Virus record (IMG/VR): IMGVR_UViG_3300048104_000031
Location: 1-34,279 of that record
Strand: one strand, 5' to 3'
DNA length: 34,279 bases
Source: a virus
The notes beneath the pieces are model-generated. The model was not told the origin of the DNA and did no database searches. It worked only from the letters and a program-made list of their open reading frames with translations. Within the stretch, counting starts at the first letter, position 1; each line of letters opens with the position of its first letter. Made by a program: the position numbers and the translations under genes. This document shows, in pieces, positions 1-9,691 of the stretch.

Positions 1-2
1 CA

Positions 3-299
3 ACACTTGAGCGTGAATTGGCAGACGGCGGTGTAACCGTTGCACACTGGCGATGCACTGAAGAAGAAACCGTAGGTACTGGCGACGACGCTGTTACTTA
101 CTCTGCATCATCTTACGGTACTGTCGGGTTTACACCAGACCCTACAGCCCCTGACTACATTTCCTATGACAGCTTGACTGAGGCTGATGTCTTAGGTTGG
201 GTATACGAGTCTGTAGGTCAGGACACTGTCGAAGCGGCACTGACTGCTAAGATTGAAGCAGACAAGAACCCTGTCACAGCTAACGGCGTGCCTTGGTAA
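3..299 (+). CDS. C-terminal part of a tail-region protein (5' partial)
   Basis: The frame is open from the left edge and ends at a TAA at 297-299, so the start lies outside the window. A TTG at 18 could be read as a start, but in-frame sense codons precede it and it has no ribosome site. The visible part is acidic, without signal peptide or membrane segment, and ends in ...NGVPW. The next gene begins on the very next base, which points to co-transcription. Small proteins with such endings often follow tail fibre genes in aquatic phages, and the right edge of this window lies inside a tail fibre gene. That is my recollection plus context; the function is unknown. Confidence 0.6.
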   Translation, partial: TLERELADGGVTVAHWRCTEEETVGTGDDAVTYSASSYGTVGFTPDPTAPDYISYDSLTEADVLGWVYESVGQDTVEAALTAKIEADKNPVTANGVPW

Positions 300-764
300 A
301 TGATTGACCCTGTTACTGCTATTGCTGGAGCCTCTAAAGCATTTGCTATGGCGAAGGCAATGGTAGAAGCAGGGAGAGCTGCTGAAGACACTATGATGCA
401 GATAAGTACTTGGTACGGACATGCATCTGATGTCATCTACGCAGACAACAAGGCAAAAAAAACATCACCTTTTAAGAAGGTTGTATTTAGGAAAAGTGTT
501 GAAGCAGAGGCTATACAAGCTTTTGCTGCAAAGAAGAAGATAGAAGCGCAACAAAGAGACTTGATAACCATGTTGAACTACGCATACGGTAGTCAAGGAC
601 TTTTAGAGTTTCGTGAACTAAAGAAGAACATAGCAAGAGAAAGAGAAGAAACGGTTTATAGACAACAAGAACTAAAGGAAGCACTTGTTAGTTCTTTTGC
701 TATAGTGACGATGACAGGGCTTTTAGCTGGGTTGTTAATGTTTATTATAACAGGTGGTAAGTAA
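300..764 (+). CDS. Small phage membrane protein, unknown function
   Basis: 154 residues. A small-residue N-terminus (MIDPVTAIAGASKAFAMAKA) is followed by a long charged helical middle rich in Lys, Glu and Gln, and a single predicted membrane segment near residues 130-150 (SSFAIVTMTGLLAGLLMFII). ATG at 300 follows the previous stop directly, and the stop overlaps the next start (TAATG). The same architecture recurs just upstream of lysis genes in marine phages. With the two following genes it looks like part of a lysis or membrane cassette, for example a spanin-like or holin-accessory protein. No catalytic motif is seen, so the function is not assigned. Confidence 0.75.
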   Translation: MIDPVTAIAGASKAFAMAKAMVEAGRAAEDTMMQISTWYGHASDVIYADNKAKKTSPFKKVVFRKSVEAEAIQAFAAKKKIEAQQRDLITMLNYAYGSQGLLEFRELKKNIAREREETVYRQQELKEALVSSFAIVTMTGLLAGLLMFIITGGK

Positions 765-949
765 TGACTAGAACAGAGGAACTAATAGCTAGGCTCGAAG
801 GACACGAGAAGGAATGCCTTGTTCGTTACGAAATGATTCAACGTCAACTTGATTTAGCAGGTAAGGACATTACTGTTAACCGTCAAGCTGTCTTTGCTCT
901 GTATCCTTTTATTCTTGGTGCGTTAGTCTTTGCTGAGTACATAAGATGA
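764..949 (+). CDS. Short membrane-anchored protein next to holin
   Basis: 61 residues. The first 40 are charged and helical (TEELIARLEGHEKECLVRYE), and the C-terminus is a hydrophobic stretch (AVFALYPFILGALVFAEYI). This fits a cytoplasmic helix joined to one membrane segment. The start overlaps the preceding stop (TAATG) and the stop overlaps the holin start (ATGA), so the three genes are probably translationally coupled. The charged helix plus one membrane segment resembles XhlA-type haemolysin or holin accessory proteins in general design only. I do not claim homology. Confidence 0.7.
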   Translation: MTRTEELIARLEGHEKECLVRYEMIQRQLDLAGKDITVNRQAVFALYPFILGALVFAEYIR

Positions 950-1344
950 TAGAAGCTCTTATAGGGCCTGTTACAGGGCTTCTAGACAAGTTTATACAAG
1001 ACAAGGACCAGAAGGCAAGGCTGGCCCATGAAGTCGCTACAATGGCTCAGATACACGCTCAGGAGCTTGCTACGGCACAGATAGAAGTTAACAAGGTAGA
1101 GGCAGCACACAAGTCATTGTTTGTCTCTGGATGGAGACCTGCTGTTGGCTGGTGTTGTGTACTAGGTATGACAGGTAACTTTATGGTTATACCGTTTACT
1201 AACTTTGTACTGGCATTGTTGGCTATTGAAGTAACTATACCGCTTATTGATCTAGAAACTATGATGCCTGTACTTATGGGTATGCTTGGTCTTGGTGCAA
1301 TGCGTTCTTATGAAAAGACTAAGGGCGTATCGAGGGAAAAGTAA
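946..1344 (+). CDS. Holin-like protein (3TM holin family type)
   Basis: 132 residues. An N-terminal amphipathic region is followed by a helix rich in Ala and Gln (HEVATMAQIHAQELATAQIE). Then comes the motif SLFVSGWRPAVGWCC leading into hydrophobic segments at about residues 65-85, 84-100 and 105-120. The Asn/Glu-Ala helix followed by (F)xSGWRPxxGW is the hallmark I associate with the 'holin of 3TMs, gene-transfer release' family (PF11351). Such proteins sit in the inner membrane and permit lysis. It overlaps the upstream gene by ATGA. The peptidase that could act as endolysin is far away at 25755. Membership is judged by eye. Confidence 0.75.
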   Translation: MIEALIGPVTGLLDKFIQDKDQKARLAHEVATMAQIHAQELATAQIEVNKVEAAHKSLFVSGWRPAVGWCCVLGMTGNFMVIPFTNFVLALLAIEVTIPLIDLETMMPVLMGMLGLGAMRSYEKTKGVSREK

Positions 1345-1345
1345 T

Positions 1346-4300
1346 ATGGCGTTACGACCTACAAAGAAAGGAACAAAAACGACTAGTGGCTCAGGAATGT
1401 TTACTAGTCCCGGCAGTGCTTTGCTACCAACAGGGACTTCAGGTATTAAAGGCACTGCACCTACTAAGTCTGCACCATCTAACGGAATGATTACATCTCC
1501 CGGCGGTCCAATGACATCTTCATTTGAGACTGGTGGAATTAAGCCTATGCGAGATGTTAAAGGTGACACGCAAGCTTCTACAACATCAACTCCAAGAGCA
1601 AGCACGCCTACAACATTTACATTCTTTAGGGGTGCAGAACGTGGTAATGCCAGTCCAACTTCTTTGTATGGAAGCAGAGATGCAGAACAGTTAACTGAAG
1701 CAGAGCTACGTGATTACTTTGAAGGTGATACTGTAAACCGTTTGCCTGAAGTTTTTGGTACGTTTGACAACTACCTTGCTTACATGACTGAGCGTGAACA
1801 GCTTATACAGTCTGGTGATTACGACGTAGGTAGCTGGGACGAGTACTCAGGATCGTTAACTGAAGACGAGTTAATGATTCTTGGTGGTGAAGATCTAACT
1901 CAGTACGGTGATGATGCGTCATCTACGTATGAAGAGCTTTTTGGTCAGCGTACACAAAACCAAACCGCTGCATACAACAACTGGATTAACTCTGAAGCTA
2001 ACCAAGCATTGCTACAAAAGTATGGTGTTAACGATACTGTCTATAGTGAAACCGGTGATAAGTTTCAGTGGAACGGTTCAGCCTATGTAAAGACTGTTAA
2101 CGAAGACCATGCTGGATTAACTGACTACGTTAAAATGGCAATGGTTACCGCCTTGACGGCTATGTCAGGTGGTGCTTTAACTCCTTATCTAGGAACCGCT
2201 GGGGCTGCTGTTGGAAGTAGTGCAATTAGTCAAGCTATTACTACAGGCAGTATTGATCCTGCACAACTGTTAACTTCTGCGGCTACAGCAGGTATAACTC
2301 AAGCTTTGGCTGATTTTGTTGGTCCTGCTTTTGAATCTGCAACAGGTTTAAATCTTAGTGAATTAACTAGCGGAAACGCTATGGTTGATGATGCTTTAAA
2401 AGCTATGGGTAATAGCATTATTACTCAAGGTGTAATTAATGGTGATGTAGATATAGAACAAGTCTTTACTGCGGGTTTGTTTACCACATTAGATGACGTT
2501 GTTGATTTCTTTTTTAATGATGAAGAACAATCAAAAGAGTTATGGAGCAGCATTCAAGGAAAGCAACGCGAGGCTCTTAATCAACAACTAGAAGAAAAAT
2601 TTAACACTACAGCTGCTGGTTTAGTTGCTGCAATGGACGCAGAAGCTGCGGCGACTTTTGCAAATTTAACCGCTGATTTAACTGAACAGTTTACGGCTGA
2701 AGGAACGTGGGAAGGTACTCCAGATTATAGTCTTCCTGATACTGCAACTGCGTCTCAATATGTAGAAGAGTCGTTACGCGGAACTTCTTTAGATCCTGCT
2801 ACCTATGACAATTTAACAGATGATGCCGCTCGAAGTTATATGGAGCAGTATGGTTTTTCTGATGAGGAAATCGATACTTATCTAAACTTTAGACAGCCAC
2901 CAGAAGTTCCTAACGGTCTTCTTGAATTTAGTAACACTGGTATGATGGCTGACCCAGATCAAGACTTTAGTATTAATGTTCGTCGCGGTGAAGATGGCGA
3001 TGAATACTTTATTGTCCGTAACAATGGTGATTACAAAGCAATTAGTGAAGCCGATGCTCAAGCTCTTATGAACTTTGAAGATGCTGATGATTGGGAAGGC
3101 TTTGTTAAGTACATGGACGACAAAGGCATTACTAGCGGTGGTGTTGTTTTTGGTGGTTTTACTGATGATGGAAGACCAATTCTTAGTGGTGTAGAAACAG
3201 AAGACTGGTTAACTTCAACAGATAGTCAACCAAGATATCTTGATGTTGAGTTTGTTGACGATCCTCTTGAAAGTACTATTCCTGAACCAGAAATCCCAGA
3301 AGATACTTTACAGCCAGAACCGGTAGAACCTGAACCAGAGGTAGTTCCAGAGCCACCGCCTGAGCCAGAACCTGAGCCTGTAGAGCCAGACCCTGTAGAT
3401 CCTGTAGACACAACAGATCCCGGCGATGCTGGTGTAGGTACACCCGCTGTAGATACGATTGTTGGTGGTATGTTAACTGGAGAGGAGACCCCTACTGATC
3501 CTGTTCAGGCAGCAGCACAGCCAGCAGCACAGCCAGCAGCTCAGCCAGCAGCACAGCCAGCAGCACAGCCAGCAGCACAGCCAGCAGCTCAGGCACCAGC
3601 ACAGCCAGCAGCACAGCCAGCAGCTCAGCCAGCAGTACAGCCAGCAGTACAGCCAGCAGCTCAGGCACCGTCAGGAGACACTGTAGGAACTACACCAACA
3701 GACCCCGGTACAGGACTTGGACAAGGCGCAGGTGTTCCTGCTGGATCTGACACAACTACTGATACAACTACACCATCATACGAACAAGGCAGTATGATAG
3801 GAGATGCTGAAGGCTTAATTGAACTTGCGTTACAGAATGGAGCAACTACAGAATATTTACTTGAAAACTATCCTCAATATACAGATCTTATTAATGAAAT
3901 AAGTGGGAGAACAGATACTCAAGAAACTGATGCGCCTATTGTAGAAGAGCTGTTTGATGATGTTTTAGGGGACGCAAGAGAAGATGCAGCCGTTGCTGAT
4001 TATACAACAGCAGAAGAAGTGGCTGATATTGTTAATCAAATTGTAGCGAATACTCCTAATTCTGAAACACTTTCACCTGAGCAAATTAATGGCCTTGTTG
4101 AGCAAGCTATTTCAGAAATACCTCAAGCTGATTCATTAACGCCTGCACAGGTTGAAGCTGTTGTAGAGTCTGCTACATCCAACTTACAACAAGGTGTTAG
4201 TCAACAAATAACAAATGTAGAAACAGGTCTTCAAGAAGCTTTATCTGCTCAGGCACAAGGACAAGCTGAGGCTTTGTCAGACGCTGAAGCAAATTTATTA

Positions 4301-4777
4301 TCGCAAATAACAGGCGTTGAAGCAGGGGTTTTGCAGCAAATATCTTCAGTAGAAGGGGCTTTAAACGAAAGTTTAGCTGGAGTAGGTACTGATATTGCTC
4401 AAGTTCAAGGCACTGTTTCAGATATTATTTCTTCACAACAACAAGCTGGAGAAGCTCAGGCAGCGTTTGAGTCTAGTGTTGCAGGTCAGTTTGAACAGGT
4501 GGGTGGTGAGCTTACAGGCATTCAATCTGACATTAGTGGACTAGGTCAACAAGTTGGTGGTATTGGTGCAGGTCTTGAAGGAATTGGTGAGGGCATTGCA
4601 GGAATAGGCGAAGGCTTAGGTGCTGGCTTAATGGGTCTTGCGTTACAACAACAACAACTACCGGAACAAATAGCAGCGGCTATGCCACGACAGCCTGTAA
4701 AGTTTGATCCATTCTTAAAAGGATTATCACCTAGAAAAATGCCTACACCGTTGAAGGTACAAGGAATGTTAGTATGA
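1346..4777 (+). CDS. Large repeat-bearing virion structural protein
   Basis: 1143 residues from ATG 1346, chosen over the longer open frame because GAGGG lies 9 nt upstream and the previous gene ends at 1344. The N-terminus is Ser/Thr/Gly-rich. The middle (about 250-420) is alternating Ala-rich and acidic. A Pro/Glu-rich linker (PEPEPEPVEP-like) and an Ala-Gln-Pro array lie near residues 650-775. The C-terminal third is a long Gln/Glu/Ala helical region with a Gly-Ile-Gly-rich stretch. The end, PFLKGLSPRKMPTPL, looks like a short conserved tag. It starts the structural block before the tail adaptor genes, so a virion role (tail or internal) is inferred; the exact role is unknown. Its stop overlaps the next start (ATGA). 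Confidence 0.8.
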   Translation: MALRPTKKGTKTTSGSGMFTSPGSALLPTGTSGIKGTAPTKSAPSNGMITSPGGPMTSSFETGGIKPMRDVKGDTQASTTSTPRASTPTTFTFFRGAERGNASPTSLYGSRDAEQLTEAELRDYFEGDTVNRLPEVFGTFDNYLAYMTEREQLIQSGDYDVGSWDEYSGSLTEDELMILGGEDLTQYGDDASSTYEELFGQRTQNQTAAYNNWINSEANQALLQKYGVNDTVYSETGDKFQWNGSAYVKTVNEDHAGLTDYVKMAMVTALTAMSGGALTPYLGTAGAAVGSSAISQAITTGSIDPAQLLTSAATAGITQALADFVGPAFESATGLNLSELTSGNAMVDDALKAMGNSIITQGVINGDVDIEQVFTAGLFTTLDDVVDFFFNDEEQSKELWSSIQGKQREALNQQLEEKFNTTAAGLVAAMDAEAAATFANLTADLTEQFTAEGTWEGTPDYSLPDTATASQYVEESLRGTSLDPATYDNLTDDAARSYMEQYGFSDEEIDTYLNFRQPPEVPNGLLEFSNTGMMADPDQDFSINVRRGEDGDEYFIVRNNGDYKAISEADAQALMNFEDADDWEGFVKYMDDKGITSGGVVFGGFTDDGRPILSGVETEDWLTSTDSQPRYLDVEFVDDPLESTIPEPEIPEDTLQPEPVEPEPEVVPEPPPEPEPEPVEPDPVDPVDTTDPGDAGVGTPAVDTIVGGMLTGEETPTDPVQAAAQPAAQPAAQPAAQPAAQPAAQPAAQAPAQPAAQPAAQPAVQPAVQPAAQAPSGDTVGTTPTDPGTGLGQGAGVPAGSDTTTDTTTPSYEQGSMIGDAEGLIELALQNGATTEYLLENYPQYTDLINEISGRTDTQETDAPIVEELFDDVLGDAREDAAVADYTTAEEVADIVNQIVANTPNSETLSPEQINGLVEQAISEIPQADSLTPAQVEAVVESATSNLQQGVSQQITNVETGLQEALSAQAQGQAEALSDAEANLLSQITGVEAGVLQQISSVEGALNESLAGVGTDIAQVQGTVSDIISSQQQAGEAQAAFESSVAGQFEQVGGELTGIQSDISGLGQQVGGIGAGLEGIGEGIAGIGEGLGAGLMGLALQQQQLPEQIAAAMPRQPVKFDPFLKGLSPRKMPTPLKVQGMLV
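3506..3668 (+). repeat. In-frame 12-bp tandem repeat coding for Ala-Gln-Pro-Ala units
   Basis: About thirteen copies of a 12-base unit close to CAGCCAGCAGCA encode a QPAA array inside the large structural gene. Variant units read QAPA and QPAV. Third-position changes (GCA/GCT/GTA) are scattered through it, so the array is not freshly expanded, though blocks of identical units remain. It follows an acidic Pro-rich linker and probably forms an extended flexible spacer in the virion protein. Confidence 0.9.
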
Positions 4778-5421
4778 CATATTTAAATCTTATGAACAGT
4801 GTATTGCGCAGACTTCGTGAAGAAGAGACATCGTCTGTTAACAGTACAACCTACGTTAAGATGGTAGGTGATTTTATTAATGATGCCAAAACATTAGTAG
4901 GTCAGGCTGCTGATTGGTCTGCGTTACGTGAAACATTAATTATAACTACTGCGGCTTCAGACAATACTTATTCATTAACAGGCGGTAGTGATAACATTAA
5001 AGTAATGTCAATGTTAAACGATACTCATAACTGTTTTATGGAGTATCAAACTAAAGACTGGTTTAACGAAGCACTGTACATTGGAAACGCTTCAGAAGGA
5101 ACACCGCAATATTATACTTATAACGGTTTAGATGCTAACGGTGATACGCAGATACTTGTAGGACCAACACCAGACGGTGTGTATACCATACGTGTTGATA
5201 CTGTTAAACGACAGGTAGATTTGTCTGCTGATGCTGATACATTGTTAATACCTTCACAGCCAGTAATACATTTAGCTGTTGCTTTGTTAGCTCGTGAACG
5301 TGGTGAAACAGGTGGTACTTCTACTGCTGAGTACTTTACTATTGCTAACCAGTACTTGTCAGACGCTATTGCTATTGACGCGGCAAAGCATCCTGAAGAG
5401 ATGGTATTTAGGACTATCTAA
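4774..5421 (+). CDS. Tail adaptor / tail tubular A-like protein
   Basis: 215 residues. The N-terminus (LMNSVLRRLREEETSSV, then a helix ending DAKTLVGQAADWSALRET) matches a pattern I know from head-tail connector proteins of marine podoviruses: a helical pair followed by a beta-rich domain with YSL and VGPTPDG turns. It comes just before a large beta-rich tail protein, as T7 gp11 precedes gp12 and P22 gp4 precedes gp10. It probably sits under the portal and closes the filled head. The start overlaps the upstream stop by ATGA. Family assignment is by context and general appearance only. Confidence 0.6.
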   Translation: MTYLNLMNSVLRRLREEETSSVNSTTYVKMVGDFINDAKTLVGQAADWSALRETLIITTAASDNTYSLTGGSDNIKVMSMLNDTHNCFMEYQTKDWFNEALYIGNASEGTPQYYTYNGLDANGDTQILVGPTPDGVYTIRVDTVKRQVDLSADADTLLIPSQPVIHLAVALLARERGETGGTSTAEYFTIANQYLSDAIAIDAAKHPEEMVFRTI

Positions 5422-5422
5422 T

Positions 5423-6946
5423 ATGGCCCAAGAACTTCAAAGCATAAATCTTGTAGCTCCAGCGTTTAAAGGAATCAACACTGAAGATTCTCCGCTTGCT
5501 CAAGATCCGTCGTTTGCAGAGATTGCAGACAATGCCGTGATTGATAAGCGTGGTCGTATTGCTGCACGTAAGGGCCACACTGTTATAACAACAAACAAGA
5601 CTGTACTTGGTACTGATTCATTACGTGCCATCAAGAACTACAGAGACAACGCAGGAAACACTAAGTTATTTTCTGTAGGTAACAACAAGATTATTAGTGG
5701 TACAGCTACACTGGTTGATGAGACTCCTGCTAGTTATACAATTAGTGCTAACAATTGGAAGATTGTCAACTTTAACGATCACTTGTTTTTCTTTCAACGT
5801 GGTTTTGAACCTCTTGTATACTCTCAACATACAGGTGTTGTAGAGAAAATGTCTGTCCATGCACACGCTACAGGCGTAGCCAGCACTATGTATGGAAACG
5901 AAGTGTTAGCCGCGTATGGACGTTTATGGACAGCAGACTTTAGCACTAACAAATCTACTATATATTGGTCTGACTTATTAGACGGTGTTGCTTGGACAGG
6001 TGGCTCTAGCGGTAACATAGACATATCTAAAGTATGGCCTGATGGTTATGATGAAATTGTATCGTTAGCTGCACATAATGATTTGTTAATTATATTTGGT
6101 AAGCACAGTATTGTTGTTTATGCCGGTGCTACGTCTCCTGCTTCTATGACTTTATCAGACACAATCGCAGGTATTGGTTGTGTCAATAGAGACACGGTAC
6201 AGTATACAGGCACAGATGTATTATTCCTAGCGCATACAGGACTTAAAAGCTTTGGCAGAACAATACAAGAAAAGTCAATGCCTATTAGTAGTTTGTCAGG
6301 CAATATCACGAAAGACCTTATTGCCGCGTTACAGAATGAGACTGAGTTTTTTAGATCTGTTTACAGCCCCGAAGAAGGTTTCTACTTACTAACGTTTACT
6401 GGTCAAGACATGACATATTGTTTTGATGTAAGAGGCACGTTAGAGAATGGGTCTTATCGTGTTACTCGGTGGCCTTCTACTGGTTTTACATCGTTTACAA
6501 CACTTACTGATGGAACATTATACATAGGAACTAGTAACGGTATTAGTACTCATACAGGTTATAGCGATAACAATGTTAGTTACAGGTTTAAATATTACAG
6601 CCCTAGCTTAACATTTGGTGATAGCTCAAGAGTTAAGATTTTAAAGAAACTTAAGCCTACGTTAGTGGGTGCTAACAATGCAACAGTATTTATGAAGTGG
6701 GCGTATGACTTTGATACTACATACGCTACAGCAGAGTTTACAGTAGGTACTCAGATAACAGGGTTCTACGGTGAAAGTGAGTATACAACAGTAGAGTTTA
6801 CAGGTGGACAGTTAACAAACCAACGTAGTCTCAACACAACAGGATATGGAACTAGTGTACAGGTAGGTCTTGAATCAGAAATTGATGGCTCATCTTTATC
6901 GCTACAAGAAATTAACGTAATGGCTTTGATAGGTAAGCTACTTTAA
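5423..6946 (+). CDS. Tail hub / tail tubular B-like beta-rich protein
   Basis: 507 residues from ATG 5423, two bases after the previous stop. The open frame runs further upstream, but only inside the previous gene. Almost wholly beta-rich, with repeated short strands and Gly/Asn turns. The segment with LLIIFGKHSIVVYAG and the later GIGCVNRDTVQYTGTDVLFL recall phage tail hub proteins of the T7 gp12 / P22 gp10 type. Such proteins form the channel or the DNA-stabilising plug below the portal. Gene order (adaptor, then this, then internal proteins) supports the role. The exact family needs a profile search. Confidence 0.6.
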   Translation: MAQELQSINLVAPAFKGINTEDSPLAQDPSFAEIADNAVIDKRGRIAARKGHTVITTNKTVLGTDSLRAIKNYRDNAGNTKLFSVGNNKIISGTATLVDETPASYTISANNWKIVNFNDHLFFFQRGFEPLVYSQHTGVVEKMSVHAHATGVASTMYGNEVLAAYGRLWTADFSTNKSTIYWSDLLDGVAWTGGSSGNIDISKVWPDGYDEIVSLAAHNDLLIIFGKHSIVVYAGATSPASMTLSDTIAGIGCVNRDTVQYTGTDVLFLAHTGLKSFGRTIQEKSMPISSLSGNITKDLIAALQNETEFFRSVYSPEEGFYLLTFTGQDMTYCFDVRGTLENGSYRVTRWPSTGFTSFTTLTDGTLYIGTSNGISTHTGYSDNNVSYRFKYYSPSLTFGDSSRVKILKKLKPTLVGANNATVFMKWAYDFDTTYATAEFTVGTQITGFYGESEYTTVEFTGGQLTNQRSLNTTGYGTSVQVGLESEIDGSSLSLQEINVMALIGKLL

Positions 6947-6958
6947 TAGGAGTAAACA

Positions 6959-8467
6959 ATGGTTGTTAATAACTCAGGAGTTGGTGCTTTAGGCTCTGGT
7001 CAAGGTAGCGGCATTACTAATGACCCATCTACAAGTGGTTTTGGTCAATTTCTAGGCGGTGCTGCAGATGTTCTTGGTGGTCTGCTTGGAGGAGTGCAAC
7101 AAATAGGCTCTGCTATCTCACCGGCTATGCCAGCTATTGCGGGGTCTTTGTTGACTAAAGAGGCGTACGACAGGCTTAGTGACATAGGTACACAGTCTTT
7201 AACAGGCGTTACTGTAGATGGTCAACGTGTTCCCGGAGCTATGGAAGTAGCAGAGCGTGGGCAAAGGGAGTCACAGTTTAGACCTTTTACTGTTACTACT
7301 CCTACTGGGTCTATGTTCTCTGCACGTATGGGTGGTCAGCCTAGCATGGGACAGCCTGTTACAACAATGCCAGTAACTAGTCCGGGTTTTGCCGTACCTG
7401 CCCCGACTGCTCCGCCATCAATGATGTTGCCTCCGGGTATTGGTGGACTAAACATAGAAATGGAAGATTTGCAAAGACAATTAATGTCTATTCCAAGAAA
7501 CATTAGAGGCGGAACTAATGAGTTTGGTCAAGACCCTAGACCCGCTATGGCATACGACCGCAGTTTTCAAGAGATAATGCCAAGAGCAACTCCTACAGAG
7601 CAACAGCTTGCCGATTTTAATCGCTACAGAGATATTATGACTCGTAGAGATGAATTCATGGAAAAACGTCGTCGCTTATCTTCACCTCAACCCGGTCTTC
7701 TTGACGCACCATTGTCTAACGTCGAAGTACCTGTTGGACAGCTTGCTCAGCAACAACCTACTACAGGCGGTCTTGAAGTAGGTATGACGTTATCACCTCA
7801 AGAACAAGCGTTGCAACAACAGTTGTTAGGCGGTGCAGGTGGTTTCTTTGGTCAAGCAGTACAGCCTACTCAAGCTCGTGAGCAAGCTATCTTTGAGCGT
7901 ATGAGGGCAGCACAGCGTCCTGAAGAGGAGCGTCAACGTCTTGCCTTAGAAGAGCGTTTAGCAGGACAAGGTAGGCTTGGTGTTAGCTCTGCTGCTTATG
8001 GAGGTGCTACTCCTGAGATGCTGGCTATGGCTACGGCACAAGAAGAAGCTCGTAACAGATCCATGTTAGGTGCTATGCAACAAGCTCAGGCAGAACAGAT
8101 GCAACAAGCAGGACTAGGACAGCAGTTCCTTGGTGCTGGTTACATACCTCAGTCTCAGTTACTAGCTGCGGCACAGCCCGGTATACAACAGCAACAACTT
8201 GCACAGCAAGCTCAACAGTTTGGTACAGGACTCTTTGGTGAGACTATGATGTCTGGCTTAGAGGCTCGTCTGTTAGCGGAGCAAGCACGTGCTAACCTGT
8301 TAGGTGGCGTAGGCTCTAATGTTCTTGCTGGTATGTTTACACCGCAAGTTAACCAACGCACAGGTAATGTTACTTCTGCTGGTGGTCTTGGAGACTTAGG
8401 TGGTTTGTTTGGTGGTATTGGAGAAGGGCTTGGCGAAATCGGTCGCGCTATTGGAATAATTGACTAA
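6959..8467 (+). CDS. Gln/Gly-rich internal virion protein
   Basis: 502 residues. ATG 6959 has a clear TAGGAG site 6-7 nt upstream. The N-terminus is a Gly-rich, small-residue segment with repeated GG pairs (about residues 1-60), followed by a Pro/Met/Gly-rich region and a C-terminal half dominated by Gln-rich helices (AQEQAIFERM, QQQQLAQQAQQ). The end is again Gly-rich. Such composition is typical of podovirus core proteins that are ejected with the DNA (T7 gp14 to gp16 position). No enzyme motif was found. It is first in a set of three adjacent genes (6959-12589) that probably build the internal core together. Confidence 0.65.
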   Translation: MVVNNSGVGALGSGQGSGITNDPSTSGFGQFLGGAADVLGGLLGGVQQIGSAISPAMPAIAGSLLTKEAYDRLSDIGTQSLTGVTVDGQRVPGAMEVAERGQRESQFRPFTVTTPTGSMFSARMGGQPSMGQPVTTMPVTSPGFAVPAPTAPPSMMLPPGIGGLNIEMEDLQRQLMSIPRNIRGGTNEFGQDPRPAMAYDRSFQEIMPRATPTEQQLADFNRYRDIMTRRDEFMEKRRRLSSPQPGLLDAPLSNVEVPVGQLAQQQPTTGGLEVGMTLSPQEQALQQQLLGGAGGFFGQAVQPTQAREQAIFERMRAAQRPEEERQRLALEERLAGQGRLGVSSAAYGGATPEMLAMATAQEEARNRSMLGAMQQAQAEQMQQAGLGQQFLGAGYIPQSQLLAAAQPGIQQQQLAQQAQQFGTGLFGETMMSGLEARLLAEQARANLLGGVGSNVLAGMFTPQVNQRTGNVTSAGGLGDLGGLFGGIGEGLGEIGRAIGIID

Positions 8468-8478
8468 CGAGGTTAATC

Positions 8479-9690
8479 ATGGCTAAGTTTTCACAAACAT
8501 TTTTACAGAGTATGTTACAGCCTTCTTATCAAGAGGGTTTGTTTACTGCTGCTCGTGGTATTGGTGCTGCTCCCGGACTTCGTAGACAGCAACAACAACA
8601 AGAAGAAGATATGCAAAAGCTTCGTGGTATGGGTGCTGTTGAGAGAGCAGACTATATGGCTCAAAAAGCGCAAACACCGCAACAACTAATGGAGGCAGAA
8701 ACGGCTAGAAGCAAAGCTGTTAAAGAAGGATCTCTTGAAAGTTTGAGAGGTTTAGAAGCAGCAAGACAAGCAGCAAAAACAACGCAAGAAAAAAAAGAAA
8801 TAGAACAGATAATGTCTCGTGTTGCTGTTCAGGCTGGGATTGATCCTTCTAGTGTTATAGGTAGAACGCAAGAAGAGCTTGATAAAGAATTGTCTAGGGA
8901 GTTACAGCAATCTCGTCTTGAAGATCAAAAACGTGCTGAACAAGAAGCTGCTATTACTCAAGCTTACTACGCTGTTCCTGACAAGTCTAGAGAGCAATTT
9001 GAAAAAAACGCTGTACAGGCAGGCTTTGGTGATATTATTGATGAATTAAAAGAGGATAAAATTAGAGATCAATTGGTTGAGTTACAGCTTAGTAATGCTA
9101 AGACATTAGCAGCTGAAAACGCCGCCATGAAAAAAGAACCTCTTCCTGTTATTGCATTAGAAGAGAGAATTAACAAGGCTAATATTAGTAAAGAGTCAAA
9201 AGACCAGCTTTTATCTGAGTTGGATGATGTAAAACAACCTGATTTTAATAACAACGGTACTTGGAATCCCGGAGAACGTAAGCTTGCAATGGATACTATA
9301 CGCTCTATTAATAAAGCTGTAAGAGAAGAAGTATTTAGAGAGGTTGCTAGGAAGGATGCAATACGTTCTGATATCCGTAGTCTTGAGAAGCAGTTAACTA
9401 GAGCGCCTACTGAGCAGCAGATTAAAGAGAAAATACCACAAGCAGAAGAGAACGTTGTAACTAAAGGTAGTTTCGGACTAATTACTGTTGAAGACGATAA
9501 AGAAGAAGTAAGAAAAGAGGCTATTAGTTTAGCTAGGATTGCTAGAGACAATCAAATTAGAGCCTTAATTGAGCAACGTCGCGAAGAGTTAAAAGATGAG
9601 CCTGTAGAAACTGAAGAGGAAGTTGAAGAAACTCCTACAGAAGATGATAACGACAACCTAAGTAAAGCTGATTCAATAGTCGGAGTTTAA
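8479..9690 (+). CDS. Coiled-coil internal virion protein
   Basis: 403 residues, start ATG 8479 with an ACGAGG site upstream. After a short N-terminal segment (FSQTFLQSMLQPSYQEGLF) nearly the whole protein is charged helix: Gln-rich at 37-45, then long Glu/Lys/Ala stretches with many potential heptads, ending in a very acidic tail (about residues 370-395). Starts and stops are separated by only a few bases from the flanking structural genes. It resembles T7 gp15-position proteins in length class and composition but not in recognisable sequence. Role in core or ejection is inferred. Confidence 0.65.
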   Translation: MAKFSQTFLQSMLQPSYQEGLFTAARGIGAAPGLRRQQQQQEEDMQKLRGMGAVERADYMAQKAQTPQQLMEAETARSKAVKEGSLESLRGLEAARQAAKTTQEKKEIEQIMSRVAVQAGIDPSSVIGRTQEELDKELSRELQQSRLEDQKRAEQEAAITQAYYAVPDKSREQFEKNAVQAGFGDIIDELKEDKIRDQLVELQLSNAKTLAAENAAMKKEPLPVIALEERINKANISKESKDQLLSELDDVKQPDFNNNGTWNPGERKLAMDTIRSINKAVREEVFREVARKDAIRSDIRSLEKQLTRAPTEQQIKEKIPQAEENVVTKGSFGLITVEDDKEEVRKEAISLARIARDNQIRALIEQRREELKDEPVETEEEVEETPTEDDNDNLSKADSIVGV

Positions 9691-9691
9691 C

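Noticed and set aside
3506-3668. CRISPR-like repeat array
   Set aside because: Units are 12 bp, contiguous, in frame and without spacers; they code for a QPAA protein repeat.
9069-9551. 160-residue minus-strand frame opposite the coiled-coil virion gene
   Set aside because: Ser/Leu-rich antisense image of a Glu/Lys-rich helix gene; no promoter or ribosome site.
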